Assembly: GCF_005405925.1 (NCBI RefSeq)
Contig: NZ_BJHV01000001.1
Coordinates: 1,860,001 to 1,924,000, forward strand
Source: Streptomyces antimycoticus
Lineage (GTDB): Bacteria; Actinomycetota; Actinomycetes; Streptomycetales; Streptomycetaceae
DNA: 64,000 bases
Direction of reading: 5' to 3'
Both the position numbers and the translations under genes were made by a program. Of this stretch, positions 35,448-43,752 are shown piece by piece. Under the pieces are notes generated by a model, which made no database searches, was not told the origin of the DNA, and was given only the letters and a program-made list of their open reading frames with translations. Each line of letters opens with the position of its first letter. The stretch's first letter is position 1.

Positions 35448-35462
35448 TAGACCGCTTGTCCG
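35448..35462 (+). promoter_or_regulatory. IclR autoregulatory site (TRGAC-N5-GTYCA family, copy D)
   Basis: TAGACCGCTTGTCCG lies 22 bp before the IclR GTG start. It fits the interrupted palindrome TRGAC-N5-GTYCA found at three other promoters in this locus, with one mismatch at the last base. It lacks the CGTGAGAA flank of the other copies. Confidence 0.5.
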
Positions 35463-35483
35463 CTGAGTGATATCTTTGCCCGC

Positions 35484-36278
35484 GTGGCGCATGATGGTGG
35501 TCTGGCTCTCGTCCGTAAGTCCGTTGAGGTCCTCGATCTGCTCGCGGCGCGAGGAGAGGCGACGGCCGCCCAGCTCGCGGAGGAGCTGGGCGAGCCCCGT
35601 AGCTCGGTCTACCGGCTGCTGTCGAGCCTCCAGGGCCTGGACATGGTGGAGGGTGGCAGCCGACGCGGCACCTTCCGTCTGGGGTTTCATCTGCTCAGTC
35701 TCGGCACCGCCGTGGTGGAGCGGTTCGACGAGCGGCGCTTCGCCCAGCCGGTGATGGAGCGGCTCCACGACGAGACCGGCGAGACGGTGTATCTGTGCGT
35801 CCGGCGCGGCCGTGAGGCGGTGTGCATCGAGCGGCTGGACGGCCGGCGGGTCCAGTCCCTCGCCCTGAAGCTCGGCGGTGCGCTGCCGCTGCACGCCGGG
35901 GCGGCCTCGCGTGTCCTGCTGGCCTTCCAGGACCGCTCGACCTGGTCGGACTACCTCGAGCAGGGGCCCTTGGAGCAGTTCACCCCGTCCACCCCGATCA
36001 CGGCGGACGCGCTGGTGCCGGTGCTGGAGGAGACCCTCGACACCGGAATCTCGGTCAGCGACCAGGACGTCACCATCGGCGTGGCCGCGCTCGGCGTGCC
36101 GATCCTGGACTACCGGGGGCAGGTGCGTGCCGCGCTGTCCATCAGCGGGGTCCGGGAGGCGATCCTCGGCGCGGACACGGCCGCCGGCCTGCGTGAGCGG
36201 TTGGTCGAGGCCGGCCAGGAGGTTTCGCGGGCGCTGGGCTGGCAGGCGGTGGCCGGAGCCGTCGCCGACTTCGGCTGA
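35484..36278 (+). CDS. IclR-family transcriptional regulator
   Basis: A 264-aa protein. The N-terminal winged HTH reads ALVRKSVEVLDLLAARGEAT then AAQLAEELGEPRSSVYRLLS. The effector domain includes GETVYLCVRRGREAVCIERL, LPLHAGAASRVLLAFQD and DVTIGVAALGVPILDYRGQV, all typical of IclR. GTG 35484 is the start; the gap to the preceding gene is 40 bp and contains a copy of the operator shared by the transketolase/permease promoter, the lactonase operon and the ABC operon, which makes it the best candidate master regulator of the 35-56 kb locus. A bidirectional hairpin follows. Confidence 0.9.
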   Translation: MAHDGGLALVRKSVEVLDLLAARGEATAAQLAEELGEPRSSVYRLLSSLQGLDMVEGGSRRGTFRLGFHLLSLGTAVVERFDERRFAQPVMERLHDETGETVYLCVRRGREAVCIERLDGRRVQSLALKLGGALPLHAGAASRVLLAFQDRSTWSDYLEQGPLEQFTPSTPITADALVPVLEETLDTGISVSDQDVTIGVAALGVPILDYRGQVRAALSISGVREAILGADTAAGLRERLVEAGQEVSRALGWQAVAGAVADFG

Positions 36279-36294
36279 CCCGGCAAAGCCGTGT

Positions 36295-36324
36295 GCCCGC
36301 CCCGGTTTTTCCGCCGGGGCGGGC
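36295..36324. terminator. Bidirectional terminator between iclR and transketolase
   Basis: An 11-bp perfect stem, GCCCGCCCCGG (36295-36305) paired with CCGGGGCGGGC (36314-36324), loop TTTTTCCG, lying between the convergent IclR gene and the transketolase genes. Confidence 0.8.
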
Positions 36325-36353
36325 GGATCACGGAGCGATCGGCCGTTCCGGGG

Positions 36354-37349
36354 TCAACGGGCCCCGGCGAGCAGCAGATCGCGGGCCTCGGCCTCGACCC
36401 CGGCGGCGTCCAGCCGGTAGTGCCGGTACAGATGCGTGGGCGGGCCGATGAGGCTGTACTGGTCCCGGATCCCGTGGCGGTGCAGCCGGACCGGTACGCC
36501 GTGTTCGCTGATCAGCTCGGCCACGGCGCCACCGAGGCCGCCGAGCACATTGTGTTCCTCCACCGTCATCAGCAGCCGGGAGCCTCGCGCGGCCTTGAGC
36601 ACCGCGCCCTCGTCCAGCGGTTTGACGGTGTGCATGTCGAGCACCCCGACGCTGTACCCGTCCGCGGTGAGCGCCGCCGCGGCCTCCAGGGCGGGGTGGA
36701 CCATGGAGCCGGTGGCGATGAGAGTGAGGTCGTTTCCGGTGCCGTGCTCGATGGCCTTTCCGATCTCGAGGGTGGTGCCGGCCGGGTAGACGTCCGGGTC
36801 CCGGCCACGGCCGATGCGGAAGTAGACCGGGCCCGGATGGTCCACCGAGGCGCGCAGCGCCGCGGCCAGGGCCGCGGTGTCGGCCGGTGCGATCACGGTG
36901 AGTCCCGCGATGCTCCGGGTGATGGCGAGGTCCTCGGTCGCGTGGTGGGAGGTCCCGTAGAAGCCCAGGGTGATGCCCGCGTGGTGGCCGATCAGCCGGA
37001 CGGGCTGGCGGGTGTAGGCGACGTCGGTGCGGATCTGTTCGCAGGCCAGCAGCGCCATGAAGGACGCGAAGGTGGCCACGTAGGGCCGCAGGCCGGTGGT
37101 GGCCAGGCCCGCCGCGGTGGACACCATGTGCTGCTCGGAGATCCCGAACTGGAGGTACTTGTCCGGGTGGCGGTCCTGGAAGCGCACCAGTCCGTTGGAG
37201 TACTTCAGGTCGGCGGTGCCGACGACGACGGGATGGCCCTCGTCGGCGAGGTCGGCGAGGGTGCCGCCGAGAGCCTGAAGGCCCGGGGCCTGTTCCAGCA
37301 GGCTCAGCAGATGCCAGGATTCCGGCTGCAGACCGGGGGCGACGCTCAC
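36354..37349 (-). CDS. Transketolase, C-terminal subunit (pyrimidine-binding + C-domain)
   Basis: A 331-aa protein corresponding to the second half of transketolase. Seen: DLKYSNGLVRFQDRHPDKYL, QFGISEQHMVSTAAGLATTG (catalytic Glu of the pyrimidine domain in GISEQ), VRLIGHHAGITLGFYGTSHH then ATEDLAITRSI, and C-terminal LLMTVEEHNVLGGLGGAVAE. Split transketolases work as heterotetramers with a separate N subunit, encoded just upstream with GTGA overlap (GTG 37349). It transfers two-carbon units between ketose and aldose phosphates and so links the pathway to pentose phosphates. Confidence 0.92.
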   Translation of the reverse strand: MSVAPGLQPESWHLLSLLEQAPGLQALGGTLADLADEGHPVVVGTADLKYSNGLVRFQDRHPDKYLQFGISEQHMVSTAAGLATTGLRPYVATFASFMALLACEQIRTDVAYTRQPVRLIGHHAGITLGFYGTSHHATEDLAITRSIAGLTVIAPADTAALAAALRASVDHPGPVYFRIGRGRDPDVYPAGTTLEIGKAIEHGTGNDLTLIATGSMVHPALEAAAALTADGYSVGVLDMHTVKPLDEGAVLKAARGSRLLMTVEEHNVLGGLGGAVAELISEHGVPVRLHRHGIRDQYSLIGPPTHLYRHYRLDAAGVEAEARDLLLAGAR

Positions 37350-38205
37350 CGTGTCCCCCGCAGTTCGGCCAGGGCGTTGGCCTCGTCCTGCTCGGCCAGC
37401 CAGCCGAGATGCCATCCGAACTCGGACTCCATGTAGGAAATCCCTTTCCCTTGACGGTGTTGGCGACGACCACGGCCGGGCGGTCGCGGCCGGTGTCCTC
37501 GGCGAGCGAGCGCAGCAGGGTCAGCAGGGCCGGGACGTCGTGTCCGTCGACCTCGTGCGCCTGCCATCCGAACGCCCGCCACTTGTCCAGCAGTGGTTCG
37601 ATCCCGGTCACGCCGTCGATGCGGCCGTCGAGTGAGTGGTCGTTGCGGTCGACGATGGCGACCAGCCGTCCCAGCCGGTGGTGTGCGGCGCCCAGGGCCG
37701 CTTCCCAGACCTGTCCCTCGTGCAGCTCTCCGTCGCCGAGCAGGACGAACGTGGTGTACGGGCGCCGCTGGAGGCGGCCGCCCAGCGCCATGCCGGTCCC
37801 GGCGGACAGAGCGTGGCCGAGCGAGCCGGAGCTGAAGTCGATCCCGGGGATGCGGGTCATGTCCGGGTGGTCGCCGAAGGCGTTCCCCAGGCGGGTGTAT
37901 TCGTCGAGTTCGGCCGCGTCGAAGAAGTCCCAGTCGGCCAGCAGCGGGTACAGCGTGGCCGCCGCGTGGCCCTTGCCGAAGAGGAAACGGTCGCGGTCGG
38001 GCCAGTCCGGTTCACCGCGCCGCAGCCGCATCACCCCGTAGTAGAGGGTGGCCAGGATCTCGGCGCAGGAGAATCCGGACGCGTAGTGGCCGGTCTTGGC
38101 GATCGAGATCAGCCGCACGGTCTCCAGGCGGGCGAACAGGGCCCGCTCCTCGATGTGCTTGATCAGTTCGCTGTCCGCCGGCTCGGCCGGCGTCTGTGCA
38201 GTCAT
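37346..38205 (-). pseudogene. Transketolase, N-terminal subunit (TPP-binding), one-base frameshift
   Basis: About 285 aa if repaired. From ATG 38205: KTGHYASGFSCAEILATLYY, DRFLFGKGHAAATLYPLLAD, GSLGHALSAGTGMALGGRL and the TPP motif VLLGDGELHEGQVWEAALGA then AHHRLGRLVAIVDRNDHSLD (GDG...N). The frame then reads VVVANTVKGKGFPTWSP, whereas KGKGISYMESEFGWHLGWLA and AELRGTR-stop lie in another frame. One G is missing from the run at about 37440-37443. All TPP ligands precede the break. It is divergent from an MDR gene across operator A. Confidence 0.8.
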
Positions 38206-38300
38206 TCGGTGTCTCTCCCAGTCGGTGAGCCCAGTCGGTGAGCCCGATCGGTGGCACGGCCGGGTCCGGTCCGCGTCACCATCGACATCGGAAGTTACCA

Positions 38301-38331
38301 CTCACTGGACATGGCGTCCATGCCGTGAGAA
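38301..38331 (+). promoter_or_regulatory. Operator A: shared IclR-type site
   Basis: The core TGGACATGGCGTCCA (38306-38320) is a perfect TGGAC-N5-GTCCA palindrome, followed by TGCCGTGAGAA. Outer CTCAC (38301-38305) and GTGAG (38325-38329) form a second inverted repeat. It sits between the divergent transketolase and MDR/MHS units and could govern both. The core plus CGTGAGAA flank recurs at 48139 and, inverted, at 55911-55936. Confidence 0.7.
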
Positions 38332-38394
38332 TGTCTCGGTGGTCGCCGTCACACCACCACCGAGGTGGGCTTTCGCCCGAGCCAAGGAGATGCG

Positions 38395-39498
38395 ATGACC
38401 CTCCCCGACCACTCCGCGCCCGTGACCGAGAAGGAGTCGCGGGCCCCGGCCATCCACCAGCGTCAGATCCGTGTCACCGCGCCCCGGCGGGTCGCCCTCG
38501 TCGAGCGGGACCTCACCGGTCCCCCGCCACCCGGCGAGGTCCGGGTCCGGGTCCGCGAAGTCGGCGTGTGCGGCAGCGACCTGAAGATGTGGTCGGGCGA
38601 GCACGCCGTGCTCAAACCCCCGTTGGTCCTCGGGCACGAGGCGTGGGGAACCGTCGAAGAACACGCCGTGGCCCCCGATGCCACCGACGCCGCACCGCTC
38701 GTCCCCGGCACTCCCGTGGTCATCGTTCCCCCGGCCGGCTGCGGCACCTGCCACAACTGCGCGCGAGGGCGTGAGCAGTTGTGTGCGCGGATGCGGTTCG
38801 TCGGCGGCCAGATCGACGGCGCCATGGCCCGGTTCCTGACCGTCCCGCCACGCCATCTCCTGCGGATCGACCCCCGGGTGCCCGAGGAACTGCGGGTCCT
38901 GATCGAACCGCTGACGGTGGCCGTGCACGCGGTCAGCCGGGCCCGCGTCGCCGCCGGTGATCAGGTCCTGGTGATCGGTGCGGGGCCCATCGGCGTCTTC
39001 TGCTCGCTCGTGCTCGCCGCCCAGGGCGTCGGCCATGTGGTGGTGACCGACCGGGACCCGCAGCGGCTGGACCTCGCCCACCGGCTCGGAGTGCCGCACC
39101 ACGTGCGCACGACGGCCGCCCAGCCACTTCTCGCGGCCGGGGACCACATCCGTTCCGAGGGGGCGGACGTGGTGTTCGACTGCGTCGGTGCACAGGCCAC
39201 CACCACGCAGGCGCTGACGGCGACCTGCCGTGGCGGCCGAACCGTCCTGGTGGGCATCAGCCCCGCCGAACTGACCGTCGGCGGAGTGGCGCTCCAGCGC
39301 GGCGAACGCGAGCTCATCGGCGTCCAGATGTACCAGCGCGAGGACTTCACCCACGCGATGGGCCTGCTGGCCGAAGGGCTCGTCCCGGCCATCGACGGTC
39401 TCAAGCGCTCCCGGCCGCTCGACCGGGCCGGGGAGCTCCTCGACGAGCTCGCCCGGCGGCCGGGCCCGGTTCTGAAGGAAACCCTGCTCCCGGACTGA
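38395..39498 (+). CDS. Zinc-dependent alcohol/polyol dehydrogenase (MDR)
   Basis: A 367-aa MDR: EVGVCGSDLKMWSGEHAVLK and LGHEAWGTVEEH give the catalytic zinc ligands, PAGCGTCHNCARGREQLCAR the structural zinc lobe, and VLVIGAGPIGVFCSLVLAAQ the NAD site. A roughly 30-residue N-terminal extension precedes the fold. ATG 38395 has AAGGAG at 38385-38390. First gene of a plus-strand unit with an MHS permease and two SDRs. Likely oxidises a polyol or sugar hydroxyl; identity unknown. Confidence 0.87.
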   Translation: MTLPDHSAPVTEKESRAPAIHQRQIRVTAPRRVALVERDLTGPPPPGEVRVRVREVGVCGSDLKMWSGEHAVLKPPLVLGHEAWGTVEEHAVAPDATDAAPLVPGTPVVIVPPAGCGTCHNCARGREQLCARMRFVGGQIDGAMARFLTVPPRHLLRIDPRVPEELRVLIEPLTVAVHAVSRARVAAGDQVLVIGAGPIGVFCSLVLAAQGVGHVVVTDRDPQRLDLAHRLGVPHHVRTTAAQPLLAAGDHIRSEGADVVFDCVGAQATTTQALTATCRGGRTVLVGISPAELTVGGVALQRGERELIGVQMYQREDFTHAMGLLAEGLVPAIDGLKRSRPLDRAGELLDELARRPGPVLKETLLPD

Positions 39499-39560
39499 GA
39501 CACACCGGGCCGCGGGACACCCGCTCCTCCCCTCCCCTCCCCGCCCCGAAGGATCCGGCC

Positions 39561-40946
39561 ATGAATCCTCCCCCCGCCGTCACACGGCCCTCCCGTCCCC
39601 CCGCCGGCACACCCAACATCCGCACCGTGGCCTGGGCGACCATGATCGGAACGGCCATCGAGTGGTACGACTTCTTCACCTACGGCATCGCCGCGGCCCT
39701 GGTCTTCAACACGCTCTTCTTCCCCGCCGACACCTCGCCCCTGGTGGGAACGCTCCTCGCGTTCAGCACCTACGCCGTGGGGTTCGCCGCCCGGCCCATC
39801 GGCGGCGTTGTCTTCGCACACTTCGGGGACAAGATCGGCCGCAAGTCCATGCTGGTGCTCTCGCTGCTGCTCATGGGCGGCAGCACCTTCTGTATCGGGC
39901 TGCTTCCCGGCTACTCCACCTGGGGTGTCGCCGCGCCCCTGCTCCTGGTGGCCCTGCGGGTCGTCCAGGGATTCGGGGTGGGCGGCGAATGGGGCGCGGC
40001 AGCCCTGATGGCGGTCGAGCACGCACCGCCCAACCGCCGTGGTTTCTACGGCAGCTGGCCGCAGATGGGGGTTCCCGCCGGAATGCTCATCGCCAACCTG
40101 GCCTTCTTCGCCCTGTCGGGCAACATGAGCGACCACGACTTCCAGGACTGGGGCTGGCGCGTTCCCTTCCTCGGCTCCGCGGTGCTCATCGTGCTCGGGC
40201 TCGTCATCCGGCTCCGGGTGAGCGAGTCCCCGGTGTTCCGCGCGATGGAGCAGGAGGGCCGGATCGAGCGACGGCCGGTGATCGCCGTGCTCCGTACCCA
40301 GCCCGGGAACGTCCTGCGCGCCGCGGGCATCAGGTTCGCCGAGAACAGCACCTTCTACATCCACACCACCTTCGTACTCACCTACGGCACCACGGTGCTC
40401 ACCCTGGTACGCGACGACCTGCTCATCGGGGTGGTCATCACGGCCGCCCTGGGGCTGATCAGCCTGCCCCTGTGGGGACGGCTGTCGGACCGGGTCGGAC
40501 GCCGGCCCGTCGTGCTCTTCGGTTCCGTCCTGCTCGCCGCCCTGTCCTGGCCCTTCTTCTGGGCGCTCGACAGCGAGTCGCTGCCGATCATCTATCTCGT
40601 CACGATCCTGTGCGTCAACGTCGGCAACCACGCGGTGTACGCACCGCAATCCGCCTACTTCGCCGAGCTGTTCGAGCCCGAGGTCCGCTACAGCGGCGCC
40701 TCGATCGGCTCACAGGCGGCCAGTGTCCTCGCCGGCGGCCTGTCCCCGCTGATCGCCACCGCCCTGCTGGAGGCGGGCGACGGCTACCACCTCATCGCCC
40801 TCTATATGACGGCGATGGCGCTGATCACCGTGTGCACGGCGCTGATCAGCCCCGACCCCTACCGCCAGTCCCTGAAGCGATCCCCCACACCGGGCGTCCA
40901 CGATGCCCGGCCCACCGAATCCACCACGGAGAAGTCCCATGGCTGA
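39561..40946 (+). CDS. MHS-family major facilitator permease
   Basis: A 461-aa, 12-segment transporter of the metabolite:H+ symporter branch. Signature start NIRTVAWATMIGTAIEWYDF then FTYGIAAALVFNTLFFP. Loop 2-3 GGVVFAHFGDKIGRKSMLVL and GFGVGGEWGAAALMAVEHAP are diagnostic for MHS carriers of carboxylates, shikimate or proline/betaine-like solutes. AENSTFYIHTTFVLTY and the second DRxGRR (LSDRVGRRPV) are present. Its stop overlaps the following SDR start by 8 nt. It suggests that an acid or small hydroxylated solute enters by this route while ABC importers carry a sugar. Confidence 0.9.
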   Translation: MNPPPAVTRPSRPPAGTPNIRTVAWATMIGTAIEWYDFFTYGIAAALVFNTLFFPADTSPLVGTLLAFSTYAVGFAARPIGGVVFAHFGDKIGRKSMLVLSLLLMGGSTFCIGLLPGYSTWGVAAPLLLVALRVVQGFGVGGEWGAAALMAVEHAPPNRRGFYGSWPQMGVPAGMLIANLAFFALSGNMSDHDFQDWGWRVPFLGSAVLIVLGLVIRLRVSESPVFRAMEQEGRIERRPVIAVLRTQPGNVLRAAGIRFAENSTFYIHTTFVLTYGTTVLTLVRDDLLIGVVITAALGLISLPLWGRLSDRVGRRPVVLFGSVLLAALSWPFFWALDSESLPIIYLVTILCVNVGNHAVYAPQSAYFAELFEPEVRYSGASIGSQAASVLAGGLSPLIATALLEAGDGYHLIALYMTAMALITVCTALISPDPYRQSLKRSPTPGVHDARPTESTTEKSHG

Positions 40947-41703
40947 GCCCACCGTTCTCATCACCGGCGCCGCACAGGGGATCGGGGCCGCCACGGCCCG
41001 GGTCCTCGCCGAGCGCGGCTGGCGTGTCGTCGTCGCCGACCTCAAGAGCGACGCCGCCCAGGACCAGGTCGCGGCCCTCGACGCGGCGTCCCCGGTGGCA
41101 GGGGGACACCTGGCCGTCGCCGTCGACGTGACCGACGAGGCCAGTGTCACCGCGATGTTCGAGGACATCAGGACGCGGGCCGGTGGGCTCGACGCGCTGG
41201 TCAACGGCGCGGGGGTGATCTTCCGGCAGGCGGCCCAGGACTTCGACAGCCGGCAGTGGACCCATCAGCTCGCGGTCCATCTCACCGGCGCGATGCACTG
41301 CGCGCGCGGAGCCTACCCGCTGCTGGCCCGCAGCCGCCGGGCCAGTGTGGTCAACATCGGTTCCGTCGGGTCGACCTTCGGGCTGCCCGGCCGGCTCGGC
41401 TACGCCACCGCCAAGAGCGGAGTGCTGGGCCTCACCCGGACCCTGGCGGCCGAGTGGGGCCCGGCCGGCATCCGGGTCAACACCGTGGCACCGGGATACG
41501 TGGCCACCGAGATGGTGCGCAGTGGCCTGGAGTCGGGAGCGCTCGACCGGGAGACGCTGGTGCGGCGCACCCCGATGCGACGGCTGGCCGAGCCCGCCGA
41601 GATCGCCACCTCCATCGCCTTCCTCCTCTCCTCAGACGCCTCCTTCGTGCACGGTGCCACCCTCCGCGTCGACGGGGGCATCACGATCGACGGCACCTTC
41701 TGA
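40939..41703 (+). CDS. SDR-family oxidoreductase
   Basis: A 254-aa classical SDR: VLITGAAQGIGAATARVLAE, LVNGAGVIFRQAAQDFDS, NIGSVGSTFGLPGRLGYATA then KSGVLGLTRTLAAEWG (Ser, YxxxK), and the C-terminal SDASFVHGATLRVDGGITID. It resembles 3-ketoacyl-ACP-reductase-like sugar dehydrogenases. ATG 40939, with GGAG ahead, overlaps the permease stop. It probably acts with the neighbouring MDR on the imported compound. Confidence 0.87.
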   Translation: MAEPTVLITGAAQGIGAATARVLAERGWRVVVADLKSDAAQDQVAALDAASPVAGGHLAVAVDVTDEASVTAMFEDIRTRAGGLDALVNGAGVIFRQAAQDFDSRQWTHQLAVHLTGAMHCARGAYPLLARSRRASVVNIGSVGSTFGLPGRLGYATAKSGVLGLTRTLAAEWGPAGIRVNTVAPGYVATEMVRSGLESGALDRETLVRRTPMRRLAEPAEIATSIAFLLSSDASFVHGATLRVDGGITIDGTF

Positions 41704-41726
41704 GCGCCCGCGGCCGAGGACATCCC

Positions 41727-42566
41727 ATGAACAGCCACCCTTCCGGCCGGCCCGGAGACATGAGCGGGCGCACCGCCGTGGTCAGCGGAGCGAGCAGCGG
41801 AATCGGGCTCGCGATCGTACGACGCTTCCTCGAGGCGGGCGCGACCGTTCACGGACTGGCCCGGCGTGGCCACCTGATCGAGGAACAGGCTCGGGACGCC
41901 GCGCCCGAGGCGGACCGTCTGCACCACCACGGCGTGGACGTCGGTGACTCCGAGGCGGTACGGGACTGGGCGCGGGGGATGTCCGGTCCGGTGGACACCC
42001 TGGTGTGCGCCGCCGGAACCAACATCCCCGAGCGGCGCCTGGCCCAGCTGACTCCCCGGGCCTGGGACTCCATGCTCGCCACCAATCTGAGCGGGACGTT
42101 CTACCTGCTGCACGCCCTGCTCCCCCGGCTCCGCGAGGCCCACGGCGACGTGGTCATTGTGTCGAGCGTGGCCGGGGCATGGCCCGATCACACCGGCCCG
42201 GCCTATCAGGCCGCCAAAGCCGGGCTCCTGGGCCTCGCCCGGGGAGCCGGCCGGGACGAGTACGGCAACGGCATACGGGTGTGCACCATCCTGCCGGGCA
42301 TCGTGAACACGCCGATCCTCGACGACCGGCCCGAACCCCCGCCGCGGGAACTGCGCGACCTGTTCGTCCAGCCACCGGACATCGCCGAGGCGTGCCTGGC
42401 GGCCATCACCCTCCCCCGGCGGGCCTGTGTCGCCGAAATGACCATCGTGGCCACCGCGTTGCAGTCCATGGGCAACACCCAGACGGCCACTCCGACGCCA
42501 CCGCGAGCGGCGCCGGGGGAACACCACTCGGCGGTGCGGCCCGGCACATCCTCCGGCCCGTCCTGA
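41727..42566 (+). CDS. SDR-family oxidoreductase
   Basis: A 279-aa SDR: AVVSGASSGIGLAIVRRFLE, TLVCAAGTNIPERRLAQL (cAAG in place of NAG), VIVSSVAGAWPDHTGPAYQA then AKAGLLGLARGAG (Ser, YxxxK). The last 40 residues are Pro/Thr/Ala-rich and look unstructured. Last gene of the plus-strand unit, 23 bp after the previous SDR and before a strong bidirectional hairpin. Confidence 0.84.
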   Translation: MNSHPSGRPGDMSGRTAVVSGASSGIGLAIVRRFLEAGATVHGLARRGHLIEEQARDAAPEADRLHHHGVDVGDSEAVRDWARGMSGPVDTLVCAAGTNIPERRLAQLTPRAWDSMLATNLSGTFYLLHALLPRLREAHGDVVIVSSVAGAWPDHTGPAYQAAKAGLLGLARGAGRDEYGNGIRVCTILPGIVNTPILDDRPEPPPRELRDLFVQPPDIAEACLAAITLPRRACVAEMTIVATALQSMGNTQTATPTPPRAAPGEHHSAVRPGTSSGPS

Positions 42567-42590
42567 CCCATCCGTCCAGGGCGCCCCTGC

Positions 42591-42631
42591 GGGACGCGGC
42601 CGACCTCGCCCGCCGAGGCCGGCCGCGTCCC
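42591..42631. terminator. Bidirectional terminator between convergent operons
   Basis: GGGACGCGGCC (42591-42601) pairs with GGCCGCGTCCC (42621-42631), with an inner CCTCG/CGAGG stem. It lies between the SDR end at 42566 and the MDR end at 42666. Confidence 0.8.
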
Positions 42632-42665
42632 GTGTGCCGTAGGGCCGCAACCCGCACGTCCGGGG

Positions 42666-43685
42666 TCAGGGATGGATGACCGCCTTGACGCAGCCGCGGT
42701 CGTCCCGGACGGCGTCGAGGGCGGCGCCGTAGGCGTCCAGCCCGAACCGATGGGTGATCATGCCGTCGGTGCGCACCCGGCCCGTGCGCAGGACCCGCAG
42801 CGCGCGGTCGAAGCTGAACGCCTGGGTGAAGGATCCGCGGATGGTCAGCTCCCGGCTGAAGATCTCGTGCGGGGAGAGTTCGATGCGCTCTCGCTCCCCG
42901 GCCATGCCGTAGAGGAAGACGGTCCCGCCATCGCGGGTGAGCGGCAGGCACTGCTCGATCACGGCGAGGGCGCCGGTCGCGTCCACAACGGTGTCGAAGC
43001 CGTCGGGTGCCAGGGTGCGCAGTGCGACGCGGGAGGCCGGGGCGTCGTGGCGGTCCATGACCACCGTCTCGTCGGCGCCGAAGTCCCGTGCCAGTTTCAG
43101 CTTGGCCTCGGTCGGCGCCGCGACGGTCACCCGCCCCGCGCCACTGGCGGCCAGCAGCTGCGCGAGCAGCAGCCCGGTGGTGCCGGCGCCGAAGACGAGG
43201 ACATCGCTGCCGGGTTGCGGGGCGAGCACGTCCATGCCGTGCATGGCACACGCGACGGGCTCGGCGAAGGCCACGACGTCCAGGGGGATGTCATCGGCGG
43301 GGTGGCAGTGGGACGCGGGCACCACGATCATTTCGGCGAAGCCGCCCGGCCGTGTGACACCGTGGTCCCGCAGCCGGGTGCAGAAGGCGGGCTTGGCGCG
43401 GCGGCAGTTGGCGCATGTACCGCATGAGACACGGTTGTTGAGGGCGACGCGCTGTCCAGCGGCGAGAGTCGTCACCCCCTCCCCCATCGACTCCACCTCG
43501 CCCACCACCTCGTGTCCGGGGGTGAGCGGATAACGGGGGGAGAACTCACCGCAGTGGAGATGGGCATCCGTGCCGCAGACCCCCGCGGACAGGACGCGCA
43601 GACGTACCTCACCCGGGCCCGGCTCGGGATCCGGCAGGTCGGTGTAGCGGAACGCATACGGTCGGTCGTAGACGATGGCTTTCAC
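42666..43685 (-). CDS. Zinc-dependent alcohol/polyol dehydrogenase (MDR)
   Basis: A 339-aa enzyme: YDRPYAFRYTDLPDPEPGPG, SAGVCGTDAHLHCGEFSPRY then PLTPGHEVVGEVESM (catalytic zinc), VSCGTCANCRRAKPAFCTRL (structural zinc) and VLVFGAGTTGLLLAQLLAAS (NAD). It is near the arabinitol/threonine-dehydrogenase-like cluster of MDRs. Third gene of the GntR-linked minus-strand unit, 67 bp after the second MDR. Confidence 0.87.
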   Translation of the reverse strand: MKAIVYDRPYAFRYTDLPDPEPGPGEVRLRVLSAGVCGTDAHLHCGEFSPRYPLTPGHEVVGEVESMGEGVTTLAAGQRVALNNRVSCGTCANCRRAKPAFCTRLRDHGVTRPGGFAEMIVVPASHCHPADDIPLDVVAFAEPVACAMHGMDVLAPQPGSDVLVFGAGTTGLLLAQLLAASGAGRVTVAAPTEAKLKLARDFGADETVVMDRHDAPASRVALRTLAPDGFDTVVDATGALAVIEQCLPLTRDGGTVFLYGMAGERERIELSPHEIFSRELTIRGSFTQAFSFDRALRVLRTGRVRTDGMITHRFGLDAYGAALDAVRDDRGCVKAVIHP

Positions 43686-43752
43686 GCCGTCTCCTCGGTT
43701 CTGGCGGTTTCGGTGCGTGGGTTGTGGCCGTTCCGGTGCGCCGGCGGGCCGG

